This document shows positions 24,884 through 37,290 of a DNA stretch of 64,000 nt, piece by piece. The notes beneath the pieces were generated by a model that was given only the letters and a program-made list of their open reading frames with translations, searched no databases and was not told where the DNA came from. The stretch spans positions 218,176,501-218,240,500 of the forward strand of contig NC_092341.1 in the NCBI RefSeq assembly GCF_046630445.1. Reading direction: 5' to 3'. Each line of letters begins with the position of its first letter. The stretch's first letter is position 1. The DNA comes from Rutidosis leptorrhynchoides (taxonomy: Eukaryota > Streptophyta > Magnoliopsida > Asterales > Asteraceae). Made by a program: the position numbers and the translations under genes.

Positions 24884-27390
24884 GATTAAGATTAATATTA
24901 TTATTATTAATCGTATTTAGTAGTATAATTATTAGTATTATACATAAAATACTACGACGAAGTCATGAAAGAGTCATTTCAAAACGCGTTTTACGAGCGG
25001 GATAGAGCTAAGGAAAATTATGGGTTATAGCTATGGAGGTGATGGGTAATGTTCGAGGGTATGCTCGTGAGGTCAAACTAGTGTTTATCATCTCCGTTGC
25101 GTCTACGTACCTTTCCTGCAATATTGAATCTCAATATTGATACGTGAGCACTCATAACTTAACTTTTATATATTATTAGTGTATCCCTGACTAGTGCTCG
25201 AGTATATAGGACTATGCATGCTTGTACGTTTATTATTGTCGTTAGATAGGTTATGTTGAATCCTGAATTAGTTACATATGCGGTTGAGATAAGGTATATG
25301 ATATGCATGTCGTTGGAAAGCTAGCGAAAAATTAAGAACTTTTCATTTAGATATCGAATGGTTTCGATGAACGGATTAGAAGTTATAGTCAATTGAATTT
25401 TTATATTATTATTAAAAATGATTATTATTATCGTTGTTATTATCGTCGTTATAATTATTATCTAATTACTATTATTATCTAATTACTATTATTATCATTA
25501 TTATTATTATCATTATCGTTATTAATAAAAAGTATTATCATTAAAAATTGTTATTTTTAATATTATTACTATCGTTATTATCGTTAAAGTTATAATTAGT
25601 ATTATTATTGTTATTATCATAGTTATTAGTATTATCATTAATATTATCATAATGTTTATTAGAATTATTATAATTAAAACTAATATTAGTAACATCTAAT
25701 TATTATGATTACTATTATTATCATAAATATAAACGCGATATAAAAGACGACTAAAAGCTATTAACAAATTGATTAGAAAATAATGTATATATGTATCATG
25801 ATGAAATAAAAAATATTGTAAGTTACTGATTTAGAAAAATATCATTTTCATCATTATTATTATTAAAAGGAATTATTAATATTAAAACTATCATTTTTAC
25901 AAAAATTATTATCGTTAATATAAAATATCATTATTATTATCATCTTAGTAATATTATTAATAAAAATTATCATTTTATCATAATATCATTTTTAGTAAAT
26001 ATAAATATTGTTATTATTATTAGTAGAATAATAATAATTATTATTACAAAATAATACAACTTTTACTTACTATTATTATTATCGATATTATTTTATCAAA
26101 TAAATATATAATACAAACATATTTTACTACGTGTAATATAATTACATTAATAATACCTATCATATTATTTTTATGATATTAAATGAACTATATAAATTCT
26201 ATTACTTAAGATATATAAAAGTATATTTTTAAATATTAATATAAAATTTTATTTATTAATAAATGAATTATATTATTTACTCTAATAAATTTGTTAAAAA
26301 TAATTAAAAATATAAAACGACTATACGTAAACTATATAATATTCATATATAAATTTTGGAAATCATTTTGAGTCAAATTGACTTTTGTTGACTTTTGCAT
26401 AGTAGTCTCGAGCATTAGGATTGTGATACACTACGACTCGACCTAAATTGTTAAACAGATATTGACCAACATACAATTATATATATTTAATTTAGGTTCT
26501 TGAATCCGAGGCCAACCTTGTACTTGATCAATGACGTCATATGTATTTTTACTACGAAATACAGTATTGTGAGTTTCATTTGCTCCCTTTTTAAATGCTT
26601 TTGCAATATATATTTTTGGGACTGAGAATACATGCGCTGCTTTTATAAATTCTTTACGAAATAGACACAAGTAATCGAAACTACATTCTATGGTTGGATT
26701 ATCGAAATCGAATATGCCCCTTTTTAGCATGGTAGCCTAAGAATTGGGGATCTGGCCCCTAATTGATGCGAATCCTAAAGATAGATCTATGGACCTTGAC
26801 ACGTCCCATTCAGGTTACGAATGCTTTAGTACTTCGATTATCATGTCCGATGAGAGTCTTGGAATGATGGGGATATTCTATATGCATCCTGTTAGTTCGG
26901 TTATCAAGCGTTCACCATATGAATGATTTTTATCTCTATGCCGTGTGAAATGCCTGATATGAGATTATATTTATGAATAATGGAAATATGAAATCTTGTG
27001 GTCTATTAAATTATGGAAATGATTGATTACGATAAACTATTGAACTCACCAACCTTTTGGTTGATACTTTAAAGCATGTTTATTCTCAGGTATAAAAGAA
27101 ATCTTCCGTTATGCATTAGCTCATTTTAAGGATATTGCTTGGAATCATTCATGGCATATTTCGAAAGACGTTGCATTTGAGTCGTTGAGTTCATCAAGAT
27201 TATTATTAAGTCAATTATAGTTGGAAGTATTATGAAATGGTATGCATGCCGTCAACTTTCGATGTAAAGAAAGTTTGTCTTTTAAAAACGAATGCAATGT
27301 TTGTAAAATGTATCATATAGAGGTCAAATACCTCGCGATGTATTCATATGTTATTGTATTCGTCCTTATGGATTAGGACAGGTCGTCTCA

Positions 27391-27838
27391 TGTGGTATCA
27401 GAGCGGTGATCTTAGCGAACCAGGTCTACATTAGTGAGTCTAACTGATAGTCGTTAGGATACATTAGTGAGTCTGGACTTCGACCGTGTCTGCATGTCAA
27501 AAGTTTTGCTTATCATTTTCCTCAGAAATTACCTGCTTATCATTCTTAGTATAGACACATCTTATCACATTGATTGCATAAATAGTGTCTAGACAAAATT
27601 CGTATCTTAGCGTATCTGTTAATTCATATCTTAGCATATCTGTTACTGTAAACTTTGCCTGACATATTCCGTAAAATCCTCCGCAATCTACGAGATCTTT
27701 TGCTCTATATATATAGATATTCTATGTAATTAGAATACCACCCGATAGCCGAAAAATCATTTCATATCGAAAAATCCTTTATTCAATCGTACAAAATGGA
27801 ATTCTTCATTAGTTCAAGTCCCTCGGATTCTGAAATGG
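27391..27838 (+). mobile_element. N3 primer-binding site and leader
   Basis: TGGTATCAGAGC (27393-27404) is the standard plant retrotransposon primer site for initiator tRNA-Met. The next 90 bp (ATTAGTGAGTCTGGACTTCG) match the leaders of N2 (36238-36320) and I (54580-54663). Near the end an ATG opens MEFFISSSPSDSEM, the start of a Ser/Asp-rich ORF that N2 also has at this place. Element H interrupts it at 27839 after AATGG. Confidence 0.75.
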
Positions 27839-28693
27839 TGTAACAACCCGACTCTAAATTGACTCGAAAATAATTTTTTTATATAAAAGAGCCAACCTGG
27901 CCTTCCAGGCTTAACCCTCGGCGCGGTCAGCCCAGCTGCGGCGCGGCTTAACACTGTTTCAAGGAGTCTGGATCTTTAAAACCCTCGACCTCCAAATCCC
28001 TTTATAACCCGCGGCACACCCAGAAGGGCCGCGGCGCGGCTCGTCCCTGTTGCAGATTCCAACTAACAAAAATTACACAAGTGTTTTTTTCTAACACAAG
28101 ATCCAACGTTTCAAAAGGCTTCGCGCCACATCAATAAGAGAAGTTTACATGTTTTAAGACTCCCATTTAAACATTTGACCACCGAGCATCAATTGCTCGT
28201 TACACAATCAAAATAAGAGTTTCGACCACAAAAGTTTAACTACTAAACGACACTTCGAGCATGGTGTTTGGGGTTTAAACTACCCATATCTCGGTCGAAC
28301 TTCCAACAGCTTCTCCTAACAAACGAAAAACGAGATCACTAGTCCAAACGTATACCTTTGCCCTTATCCATGCCGGAGCCTAAAAAGGTAAACAACGAGA
28401 GGGTAAGCTAACTCTTACTGAATGCAATAGTTATACACGTACATATATAATATACCTACTTGCAACCACTTACTCATATACCGCATACATGCTAGCAACA
28501 CAATTATCTTATAATCTCAAATACAAAGATATTAACCCTCAATGCCACAAGCTAGCATAACAATAGTATATATATGACCCGCACAATATAACATGCTACA
28601 CTACAACGCAATAACCGTGGTTAACCAATAGCAAAAGGAATGGTACTCGAATTTCCCATCGGTGTTCATAACAACCATTGGAGCACTTAACAC
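27839..28693 (+). mobile_element. H: LTR-like element, left piece
   Basis: Starts TGTAACAACCCGACTC after the N3 leader. The first 200 bp hold a GC-rich patch (GGCGCGGTCAGCCCAGC at 27920, GGGCCGCGGCGCGGCTCG at 28025) around a TTTATAA at 28001. No coding sequence. It is cut at AACAC (28689-28693) by N2 and resumes at 40418. The short ORF crossing 28694 spans the junction and is not a gene. Family not recognised. Confidence 0.6.
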
Positions 28694-30271
28694 TGAAGTG
28701 GCCCGTCCTAATCCATCTAGACGAAGTCACCAACATCTGGTTCCATTGCGATGATCGACTCCAAATAATGTCTTTAAAATGAGCAAATGCACAGCGGAAG
28801 GTTTCTTTCATACCTGAGAATAAACATGCTTTAAAGTGTCAACCAAAAGGTTGGTGAGTTCATTAGTTTAACATAAATAATCATTTCATAATTTTAATAG
28901 ACCACAAGATTTCATATTTCCATTTCTCATAAACATACGTCCCATGCATAGAGATAAAAATATCATTCATATGGATTGAACACCTGGTATCCGACATTCA
29001 CAATATGCATATAAGAATATCCCCATCATTCCGGGATCTTTCTTCGGACATGATATAAATTTTGAAGTACTAAAGCATCCGGTACTTTGGATGGGGCTTG
29101 TTGGGCCCAATAGATCTATCTTTAGGATTCGCGTAAATTAGGGTGTCTGTTCCCTAATTCTAAGATTACCAGACTTAATAAAAAGGGGCATATTCGACTT
29201 CAATAATTCAACCATAGAATGTAGTTTCAATTACTTGTGTCTATATCGTAAAACATTTATAAAAGCAGCGCATGTATTCTCAGTCCCAAAAATATATATA
29301 AAAATGGAGTAATGAAACTCACCTAATGTATTTTGTAGTAAAAATACATATAACGATATTGAAGAATGCAGAGTTGGCCTCGGATTCACGAACCTATATC
29401 ATTTGTATATTTATTAATTCATATAATCGAACAATATCTATATAAATTTTTTAGTTACACTATTTTTATAATAATAACATATATTTTTAATCTGTATATA
29501 TATTTAAAATGATTAATACTTATATAGTTATTAATAAACATAATTTATATCGAACAATTATATATATATTATGTATTTAAATTATATTTTATATATATAT
29601 ATATTTTAGTCTGATTAATATTATATTAAGAACACCTAATTTATTATATATCATTATTTATATAAAATTTATTAATACGATTAATACATACTTATATATA
29701 ATGTAAATATAACTTTTATTATGTTACATGCGCTAAATATCTTTTTATTTATATATTTCATTTGTTTATCAAAACGGTAATTTTAATTATTCTAAGTTAA
29801 TATTGATAATTATAAAAATGATGATAATATTATTTCTAATGTACTTATGTTACTTATAATAGTTCTAATATTTATAAAATGATCATAATACTAATATTTA
29901 TGAAAAATTGTATTATTTTTATAATATTATTAATAATACTAATCATAATCATAATAATGATATTAATATTTAGTATGGTAATTTTACTAATAATAGTAGT
30001 GATATTATTAATAATGATATTAATAATACTAATAATTATAAAATGATATTAATTAAAGAAAATAATAATAAATTTATTATTTTCATATTAATGATAATAA
30101 TAGTAATCTTAAACATGTTAATAATAATAATAATAATAATACATAATAACATTAGTCATACTTATAATACTTGTAACTACAATATTAATAATAATTCTCA
30201 TATTACTAATGATAACAATCATAACAATAATTATAACAATAATAATGATCATAATAATAACAATAATAATC

Positions 30272-30347
<76 letters not shown>
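30272..30347. repeat. (AAT)n microsatellite, 3' LTR of N2
   Basis: Near-perfect AAT run next to the SINE-like tail; counterpart at 38031-38113. Confidence 0.9.
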
Positions 30348-30349
<2 letters not shown>

Positions 30350-30493
30350 CAAATAATAATACTAATAATAAAAATAAACATAGAGTACAATCTTTGAAGA
30401 CAAGCCTTAATAAAGATAAACGCCTTAGGCCGGATTCGAACCCGTGACCTCCCGCTAAACATAAACACCCCAGACCATTACACCATTGGTTTC
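30350..30493 (-). mobile_element. SINE-like insert with tRNA-derived head, 3' LTR of N2
   Basis: On the minus strand, 30493-30421 reads like a tRNA: an A-box-like TGGTGTAATGGT near the start, and GGTTCGAATCC at 30442-30432, a perfect RNA polymerase III B box. A tRNA-unrelated stretch of about 60 bp follows, then a TTATTATT-type tail. The acceptor ends do not pair, so it is not a working tRNA gene. The same insert is in the other LTR at 38118-38260, so it was in the parent LTR before N2 inserted. I saw none in the N1 LTR. Confidence 0.55.
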
Positions 30494-31526
30494 TTTATGT
30501 TTCTCTTTCACATATCAAGATATATATCCTATCATTGCTAAACATACTTCATGGCCTAACAACAAAAGTGGATTTCGGACCAACGGAATTAATGGATCTC
30601 GGCCCAACTAATTAACACCATAGGAATACAGCCCAATAATTAAAACAATTATCACGGCCCAAAATAGAAAAAGAGTATGGTGACCCAACAAAACAACCTG
30701 TAACAATCGATCACTTTCTGGCTTATCTTTATCATCGTTATAACAGAAAACAGTGACAAACTAACAAATTTAACAGTTTAAGGGTTGTTGTTTGCTCGAT
30801 CTGAACCCACACAGAAACACAATTGTAGCAGTTGATGAAATCAACCAGTGGGTCTTCTTCATCATTCATCAATAATCATAAATTATCATCATCTTCATCA
30901 TCTATATTCGTTTATCACTTTTCCTTCGTCATCAACGTCTATTCGTACACCATTATCATCATAATTTCATAACGGTGGAAAATAAGAGAAAGAAAGAAAG
31001 AGGAAAAAAAATGTAGCAGGTTGTTCGATGGATTTGGGGTGGTGGAGTTCGGTTGTGGAGATAGAGGTTCCCGGTGGTTTGTAATTTACAAAAAAAAAAT
31101 GGTGGCAGTCTGTGGTATATGGTATGTTTTATCAACGAAAATAAACAGAAGGAATGGTTGTTGTAGCAGTAACGTTAGTTCATGAATGTTACAGAATGTG
31201 GGTTATCGTGATGGTGGTGGTTAATGGTGGTTTCGAACTGAAACGTGAAACAGAAGTTGTGAGCAGATATATGTGATAAAATGATGGTGTTTGGCAGTTG
31301 ATCAAACCAAAGAGTAGGGTGACGGTTCTTGTTCAAAATAGTGACCCGAATGGTGGTAATGATGGATGGTCTATGGGAGTTCGGTGGTGGCAGATAGAGG
31401 TGATAATGGGTGGAGGATGCAAATCGTTGGTGACTTGAACAAGAAGGTGGGTGTAGAATGGTTATTGAAAAAGGAGACTTGGAATTAAGATGGTTGATCA
31501 CGGGTGTAAGTAAGTATCTATATATA

Positions 31527-31529
<3 letters not shown>

Positions 31530-31592
<63 letters not shown>
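31530..31592. repeat. (TA)n microsatellite, 3' LTR of N2
   Basis: About 30 TA units; the counterpart at 39281-39408 in the other LTR is about twice as long. Confidence 0.95.
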
Positions 31593-31594
<2 letters not shown>

Positions 31595-32576
31595 TTATCA
31601 AATATCATATATCATATAAAATTCAAAAGGTACTAGTAATAATGCAAAGAAAATGAAAGCAAACTAACACTCAATCAAGCACAGTGATGTTAAATCAATC
31701 TATATAATTTACAAATAATAGAATAAAACAAGTGGGTTCCATTTGTCAAAGCAGAATATTAAATATAACACTCATCACAATAATCTCTTCACTTGATTCC
31801 AATTACGGTTAGATGTTTAATCAACACAAATATATATATATAATAATATTAATAATTAATAATATAATAATAAACGTGTTAAGATCTATCAACAGCCCCA
31901 AATATTGAATTCATTCTACCCACAGTTTCCACGGACAGGGTTTCGTACTCCGTTGATAATTTGTGGCGGATAAAAGTGTTCAGAAAATCCCATATTTTTA
32001 AATTAACTTTATTTATTTATTTTGGTCATTATGGTATAAAATTCGGTCATTAATTTGTTAAATAAAATTACATCAATTGTCCCTCTCATTTTTGGGTAAA
32101 ATATAAAAAGTGTTAAAATTTAATGACTAGGTCCTAAATACATTTTTAGTAAGCCTAAAATTTATAGATCTCATTTTCGAATCACCGTTTATTTTAAAAT
32201 TGAATAAATTTGTTAAAATAACCATTTGAATGATATTCGAGTGTTATTATTGTTTCCTAACTGAATTTAAACAATTAATTTTCGAATTACATTATATTTA
32301 CATAAATATATATTAACTAACAATTTAATTATTAATTCAAAACATCAAATCATATAATACTTTATTTAATACCTCTAATTATTATTTATGCACTTATATA
32401 TATACATATTTATTTTCAAATAATTGTTCGTGAATCGTCGGGAATGGTCGAAGTCAAATGGTAATTGAATATATGAACATAGTTCTCGAGACTCAACATT
32501 ACAGATTTTGCTTATCGTGTCAAAAACATATAAAGATTAAAGTTTAAATTTGATCGGAAATTTTCGGGTCATCACA

Positions 32577-32612
32577 GTACCTACCCGTTAAAGAAATTTT
32601 GTCCCGAAATTT
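32577..32612 (-). promoter_or_regulatory. Polypurine/boundary motif and stem-loop of N2
   Basis: GTACCTACCCGTTAAAG followed by AAATTTTGTCCCGAAATTT (one mismatch to the perfect stem of I). In element sense the stem-loop comes first, then AACGGGTAGGTAC, then the 3' LTR. Confidence 0.65.
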
Positions 32613-33714
32613 GATTGGGATGGTCATGGATGACAATAAATATGTTTTCATGACACATATGAGTTGATAAATAGAGTTTTATCATTATTGATTAATATGG
32701 ATAAAACCATTTGATTTTGTGAAGAGTACAAGTGAAGCTATCACCAAAGAGTGAAATGAGTAGGTATAGATTTGTCATATCTTTTGACGTAGATAGGATT
32801 GATTTCTCAAGTTCAAGAGATTTGGAGAAAATCTTCGTAATAAGATTTGATTCTTCGATAATCAAGGGAATTAGGATCCGCTTTAAATGCGATCATCTGT
32901 TTTGATTGCTTTGTCGGATATTTTACTATAAATCCACCTCCTTCGTTTCCTTATTTCTATATCTCACATCTTTTATTCTTTCGCTTCAATTCATACTTTA
33001 AGGCATTCGTTAAAATGCTTCATCCAGTACTGATTCTTGATATACTTCTAACTTTCATATCTGTCATTCTCCTTTTTCATTTACCACCGGTAGATTTTAT
33101 TTATTTTTTACTATTACCATGGGGTTATAGTAATTTTAATTCTCCCGTGCCTTTACGTGGCAATACGTATTGATAGGCACGGTTTGTAATTTATGTGTTG
33201 TTGTCGAGCTTTATATTTTCTCTTATATTTTGGAGCTCTTTGCCTGTTTATTATCTTCTCGACCTCTAGTAAAGAAAGTAACGGTCCAGAATTCATAAGT
33301 ATGGAGTTTTGAATGAACTCCATGTTATAAGCAAGAAAGAACGTGATCGCACGATTTGATTTGTCAAATTACCAGAATCACTGAGAATAGAACTATCAAG
33401 AATATACTTTCTTGATATGTTCAGAAGTTAAGCAGAATGAAAGAGTTATGTAACATGGCACATGATGACGTTATGAACTGTGAATCATCACGTTTCATTA
33501 GAAACTCAGCATGACTTACTGTAATATAATCACGTTGATCAAGTGTCATTATATTATACTAACTCATGCATCAGTTCCCAACATTACTTCAATAACATTC
33601 ATATTTTAAGCTCAAAAGTTTACAGAATATAGAAACTAACAGTTTCTATATGATGTAACACTGATAGCACGAAGAGATTCTTAATTTCAGATAAGAATAG
33701 TTATGAAAATATCT

Positions 33715-33987
33715 TCAGGAATATGGAGGATATTTATAATGAAAGATACGATGATATCTTGGAATTTCTAATATCGAAGGATGGTGAAGAAAATTTATCC
33801 GCAAGAGTTTGGAGTCAGAAGCAAGGTATTCGCTAAAGATTTCATCAGAAACAGAATCATCAGGATTCTTAATGTACAAGTTTAGTCCTTGTGATTTGTT
33901 CAGAGACTCCTTCGTAGTTTGCTCAATCAGTTTTTCAGTTCCAAATTGTCTATCGAGCGTTCCCAACATTCCATTCTTTATTATCAA
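33715..33987 (-). CDS. Small conserved ORF of N elements (90 aa, N2 copy)
   Basis: FGTEKLIEQTTKESLNKSQ and NPDDSVSDEIFSEYLASDS align without gaps to the N1 copy at 21202-21435, with roughly 60 percent identity by eye. The frame stays open 13 codons further than in N1. It is encoded in the element's own sense. No recognised domain, signal peptide or membrane segment. A relic of a captured gene or an accessory ORF are both possible. Confidence 0.4.
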   Translation of the reverse strand: MIIKNGMLGTLDRQFGTEKLIEQTTKESLNKSQGLNLYIKNPDDSVSDEIFSEYLASDSKLLRINFLHHPSILEIPRYHRIFHYKYPPYS

Positions 33988-34210
33988 ATTTTTGGCCGTT
34001 TAGACCATCTACGATTTTGCTGTTTCCTCTGCATTTAATGCTACCATATCTGAATCATTGGTTATCAATTCGAGGTTATTTTAAGAGAATTGTGTTTTTA
34101 GATAATTAAACGCTGGTGGTAATATGGTAAAATATAAAAGGTTCTCCGGTAATAATAAAAGATCACATATATATCAAAGTTATAATAAGGTTGTTTCGAA
34201 CGAAAAGTCG

Positions 34211-34268
34211 AAGTTGACTTGTTGGAGCTGTGATAAAATTGACTAATTTGGAAAGAGATTGCAAAGTT
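34211..34268 (+). pseudogene. Zinc-knuckle (Gag CCHC) remnant, N2 copy
   Basis: KLTCWSCDKID, then a TAA at the histidine place, FGK, and a frameshift before the last Cys. Same strand, position and defects as the N1 copy at 21858-21915, so the break predates the split of the two copies. Confidence 0.45.
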
Positions 34269-35198
34269 ATTTTCGGTAATAATAACGCTAAAGGAATTAG
34301 CACAGCTACGCGTTAAACGTTTACTCAGTTTCTGAGAGTTTTCAGGTGCATAACTATACGCATCAATCTTTCTTTCTGTAGATGAAGTGTGGTTGGTTCA
34401 TCCTCTCGATTGAGGTGTTTTGAAGAATCATGAAAGGTATGAACGTAGATTGTAATCGTCAAGATACAAATGAGGTTTAAGATGAAATCAAGTGGCAAAC
34501 TTGAAGAATTGTTTAGTTTCATATGTTATAATCAATATTTTAATTCATTTTTAATTGTCCAATCTTGATAGTCCACAGTCGATAGTCCACAGTTAACAGT
34601 CCAATAATTCATATATAGTTTAATATATAATATTCAAATTAATTAATACGTATCGTGACCCGTGTACATGTCTCAGACTAGATCACAACTCAAATTATAT
34701 ATATTATTGTAGAATCAACCTCAACCCTGTATAGCTAACTCCTACATTACTGCATATAGAGTGTCTATGGTTATTCCAAATAATATATATAGATGCGTCG
34801 ATATGATATGTCAAAACCTTGTATACGTGTCCCGATATTTAAAGTGCGTAAAATAAATAACAGAAATTAAATGACGATAAATAAAATTGCGAGAATGTAA
34901 ATTGCGAGAAATAAAATGTAACCAGTTAGCTAGGAACAGTTAGCGTGGATTCTTAATAAAATTTCTCATAGTTAATTTGTTTGTTTCTAACAAATTTTAT
35001 TTTTCCAATGTTTTCTTCATTATGCCACTTGTTGGATTCTGATAGGTCAAAATCCAAATATGAAATTGAATGAAAATGGTTATTCTGCGGTGAACGAATT
35101 TGTATATTTGTGAATGTAAGTAGGATAGTAAATGACCTTTGAATCAGATTGGAAGATTGTACAGTGTAACTTATTAATGTGAAATCTAAATATTCCTC

Positions 35199-35218
35199 GG
35201 GTATTACCTACCCGTTAA
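35199..35218 (-). promoter_or_regulatory. Internal copy of the LTR-boundary/polypurine motif (N2)
   Basis: CGGGTATTACCTACCCGTTA. Counterparts at 22919-22939 (N1) and 52824-52843 (I). It lies on the 3' side (element sense) of the pre-gag ORF remnant. Confidence 0.5.
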
Positions 35219-35423
35219 AATATTTTCATCATTAACAGTTTGTACGAAAGAATTTTTAATTACAATATTTACGAAAACATATATACATATATATTTTCTT
35301 CAGATGTAATCATGGATTTAATGAGTTAACATAATATTAAACTCATTTAGTTTTCGGTTGGAACTTGAATAAATAATCTCTAAAACTTTAGAGATTACAT
35401 ATTCGCCATGTCGAACGAAGATG

Positions 35424-35948
35424 AACGACGTAGAACGATACGTAGAACGAAGATCATACTCGAAGTACCGATGATGATATTGAGGCATGGATTGTTGATG
35501 GTACGGATGCTGTTATTTATGGTACTATTGGTGTCGGTGATGTTGTTGAAGCTGGTACGTTTTGCACCATATTTTCCAAGGCTACAACTCGGGCTCGAAG
35601 CTCGTTGACTTATTACTCCAGAATGATTGTCGGTAGGAATGAGCGGATGAATAAGGTTTAGAATTGTGGATAGAATATAATCGTGTCGAGCTACTCTGAA
35701 AATGAGAGAGAAAATGGTGTCTCGAATAGGTTCGCCGGTAATTGTTTCAGGTTCTTCGCCAAGATGTGAATTCGGTTGATGGAAAGGATCGCCTTCTTCG
35801 TGTCTCCATTGATTTAATAGACTACGAACCCATCAGATGAATTGGGGATGACTGATTGGTTGATTCATTCCGGTGACGCTGATAGGTGAAACTCCATATC
35901 GGAATAGCTGTCGGAATCCGAGGAATTCGAACTGGTTGAGGGATTCAT
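35424..35948 (-). pseudogene. Degraded ORF after the N2 leader (pre-gag position)
   Basis: In element sense an ATG near 35948 opens MNPSTSSNSSDSDSYSDMEF. After a stop and a frame change it continues as SLLNQWRHEEGDPFHQPNSH and PIRDTIFSLIFRVARHDYIL, then a Ser/Thr/Pro-rich part towards SSSFDMANM and a stop near 35407. The composition is clearly protein-like, about 180 aa, but broken by several stops and shifts. N3 starts the same ORF at the same place. Its position matches the two extra ORFs of element I, between leader and internal boundary motif. Family not recognised; it may be a degenerate Gag N-terminus or an accessory protein. Confidence 0.45.
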
Positions 35949-36235
35949 CTCGTATGATCAGATGAAGGACTTTTCGATAAGAAATAGATTATAGAATGTA
36001 GATTAGTACCCTGCAATACATAATTTACATATGCATATATAATACTAAAATCCCATAAACTACGGAGGAATCTACGGAAGCTGTCAGGCAAAGGTAACAA
36101 TAACAGATACGCTAAGATATGAATTTATCTATACACTGTCTATACAATAGAGGCAGTAAGACGTGTCTAGACTTTAAGGATGATAAGCAATTAATTTTTG
36201 ACACTAAATGATAAGCAAAACTTTTGACATGCAGA

Positions 36236-36332
36236 CACGGTCGAAGTCCAGACTCACTAATGCATTCTAACGACTATCAGTTAGACTCACTAATGCAAGA
36301 CCTGGTTCACTAAGACCACCGCTCTGATACCA
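36236..36332 (-). promoter_or_regulatory. N2 leader block and tRNA-Met primer-binding site
   Basis: GCTCTGATACCA (36321-36332) is the reverse complement of TGGTATCAGAGC, two bases from the LTR at 36335. The adjoining 85 bp (GGTCGAAGTCCAGACTCACT) are shared with I at 54580-54663. Confidence 0.8.
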
Positions 36333-37219
36333 ATTGAAGTGACCCGTCCTAATCCATCTGGACAAAGTCACCAACATCTGGTTCCATTGCGATGATCGAC
36401 TCCAAATAATGTCTTTAAAATGAGCAAATGCACAGCGGAAGGTTTCTTTCATACCTGAGAATAAATCTTTAAAGTGTCAACCAAAAGGTTGGTGAGTTCA
36501 TTAGTTTAACATAAATAATCATTTCATAATTTTAATAGACCACAAGATTTCATATTTCCATTTCTCATAAACATACCTCCCATGCATAGAGACAAAAATA
36601 TCATTCATATGGATTGAACACCTGGTAACCGACATTCACAATATGCATATAAGAATATCCCCATCATTCCGGGATCCTCCTTCAGACATGATATAAATTT
36701 CGAAGTACTAAAGCATCCGGTACTTTGGATGAGGCTTGTTGGGCCCGATAGATCTATCTTTAGGATTCGCGTCAATTAGGGTGTTTGTTCCCTAATTCTT
36801 AGATTACCAGACTTAATAAAAAGGGCATATTCTACTTCAATAATTCAACCATAGAATGTAATTTCGATTACTTGTGTCTATATCGTAAAACATTTATAAA
36901 AGCAGCGCATGTATTCTCAGTCCCAAAAATATATATAAAAAGGGAGTAATGAAACTCACCTAATGTATTTTGTAGTAAAAATACATATAACGATATTGAA
37001 CAATGCAGGGTTGGCCTCGGATTCACAAACCTATATCATTTGTATATTTATTAATTCATATAATCGAACAATATCTATATAAATTTATTAGTTACACTAT
37101 TTTTATAATAATAACATATATTTTTAATCTGTATATATATTTAAAATGATTAATACTTATATAGTTATTAATAAACATAATTTATATCGAACAATTATAT
37201 ATATTATGTATTTAAATTA

Positions 37220-37222
<3 letters not shown>

Positions 37223-37282
<60 letters not shown>
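37223..37282. repeat. (TA)n microsatellite, 5' LTR of N2
   Basis: About 30 TA units followed by a T run; the 3' LTR has only about 9 TA units at 29590-29606. Confidence 0.95.

Positions 37283-37290
<8 letters not shown>

Larger units (their letters stand above)
23170..27390 (+). mobile_element. 5' LTR of N3, plus-strand relative of N1/N2 (4,221 bp)
   Basis: Starts TGTGACAACCCGG, the reverse complement of the N1/N2 LTR end, and ends ATTAGGACAGGTCGTCTCA, followed by a tRNA-Met-type primer site. The 5 bp before it (TAGAA, 23165-23169) should recur where N1 resumes. It carries a long (TA)n at 24006-24094, a GC patch at 24680-24730 with a TATAAA at 24749, (TTA)n at 24825-24883, and an AAT/ATT-rich stretch at 25390-26110. 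No gene seen. Confidence 0.75.
28694..32576 (-). repeat. 3' LTR of N2 (3,883 bp)
   Basis: TGAAGTGGCCCGTCC...CGGGTCATCACA. Contains short (AAT)n at 30118-30141 and 30272-30347, a tRNA-derived SINE-like insert at 30421-30493, a G-rich stretch at 31010-31500, and (TA)n at 31530-31592. Long ORFs here are repeat or LTR translations. Confidence 0.9.

Noticed and set aside
30043..30468. Asn- and Ile-rich ORFs on both strands (also 37729-38235)
   Set aside because: Translations of (AAT)n arrays within the N2 LTRs.
30421..30493. A true tRNA gene
   Set aside because: The B box is perfect, but the acceptor ends do not pair and no anticodon arm is convincing; a SINE head fits better.
31175..31531. 118-aa Pro/His-rich ORF, repeated at 38942-39421
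   Set aside because: Part of the N2 LTR pair. Composition follows the GGTGGT-rich strand, and N1 has the same base bias without the same ORF.
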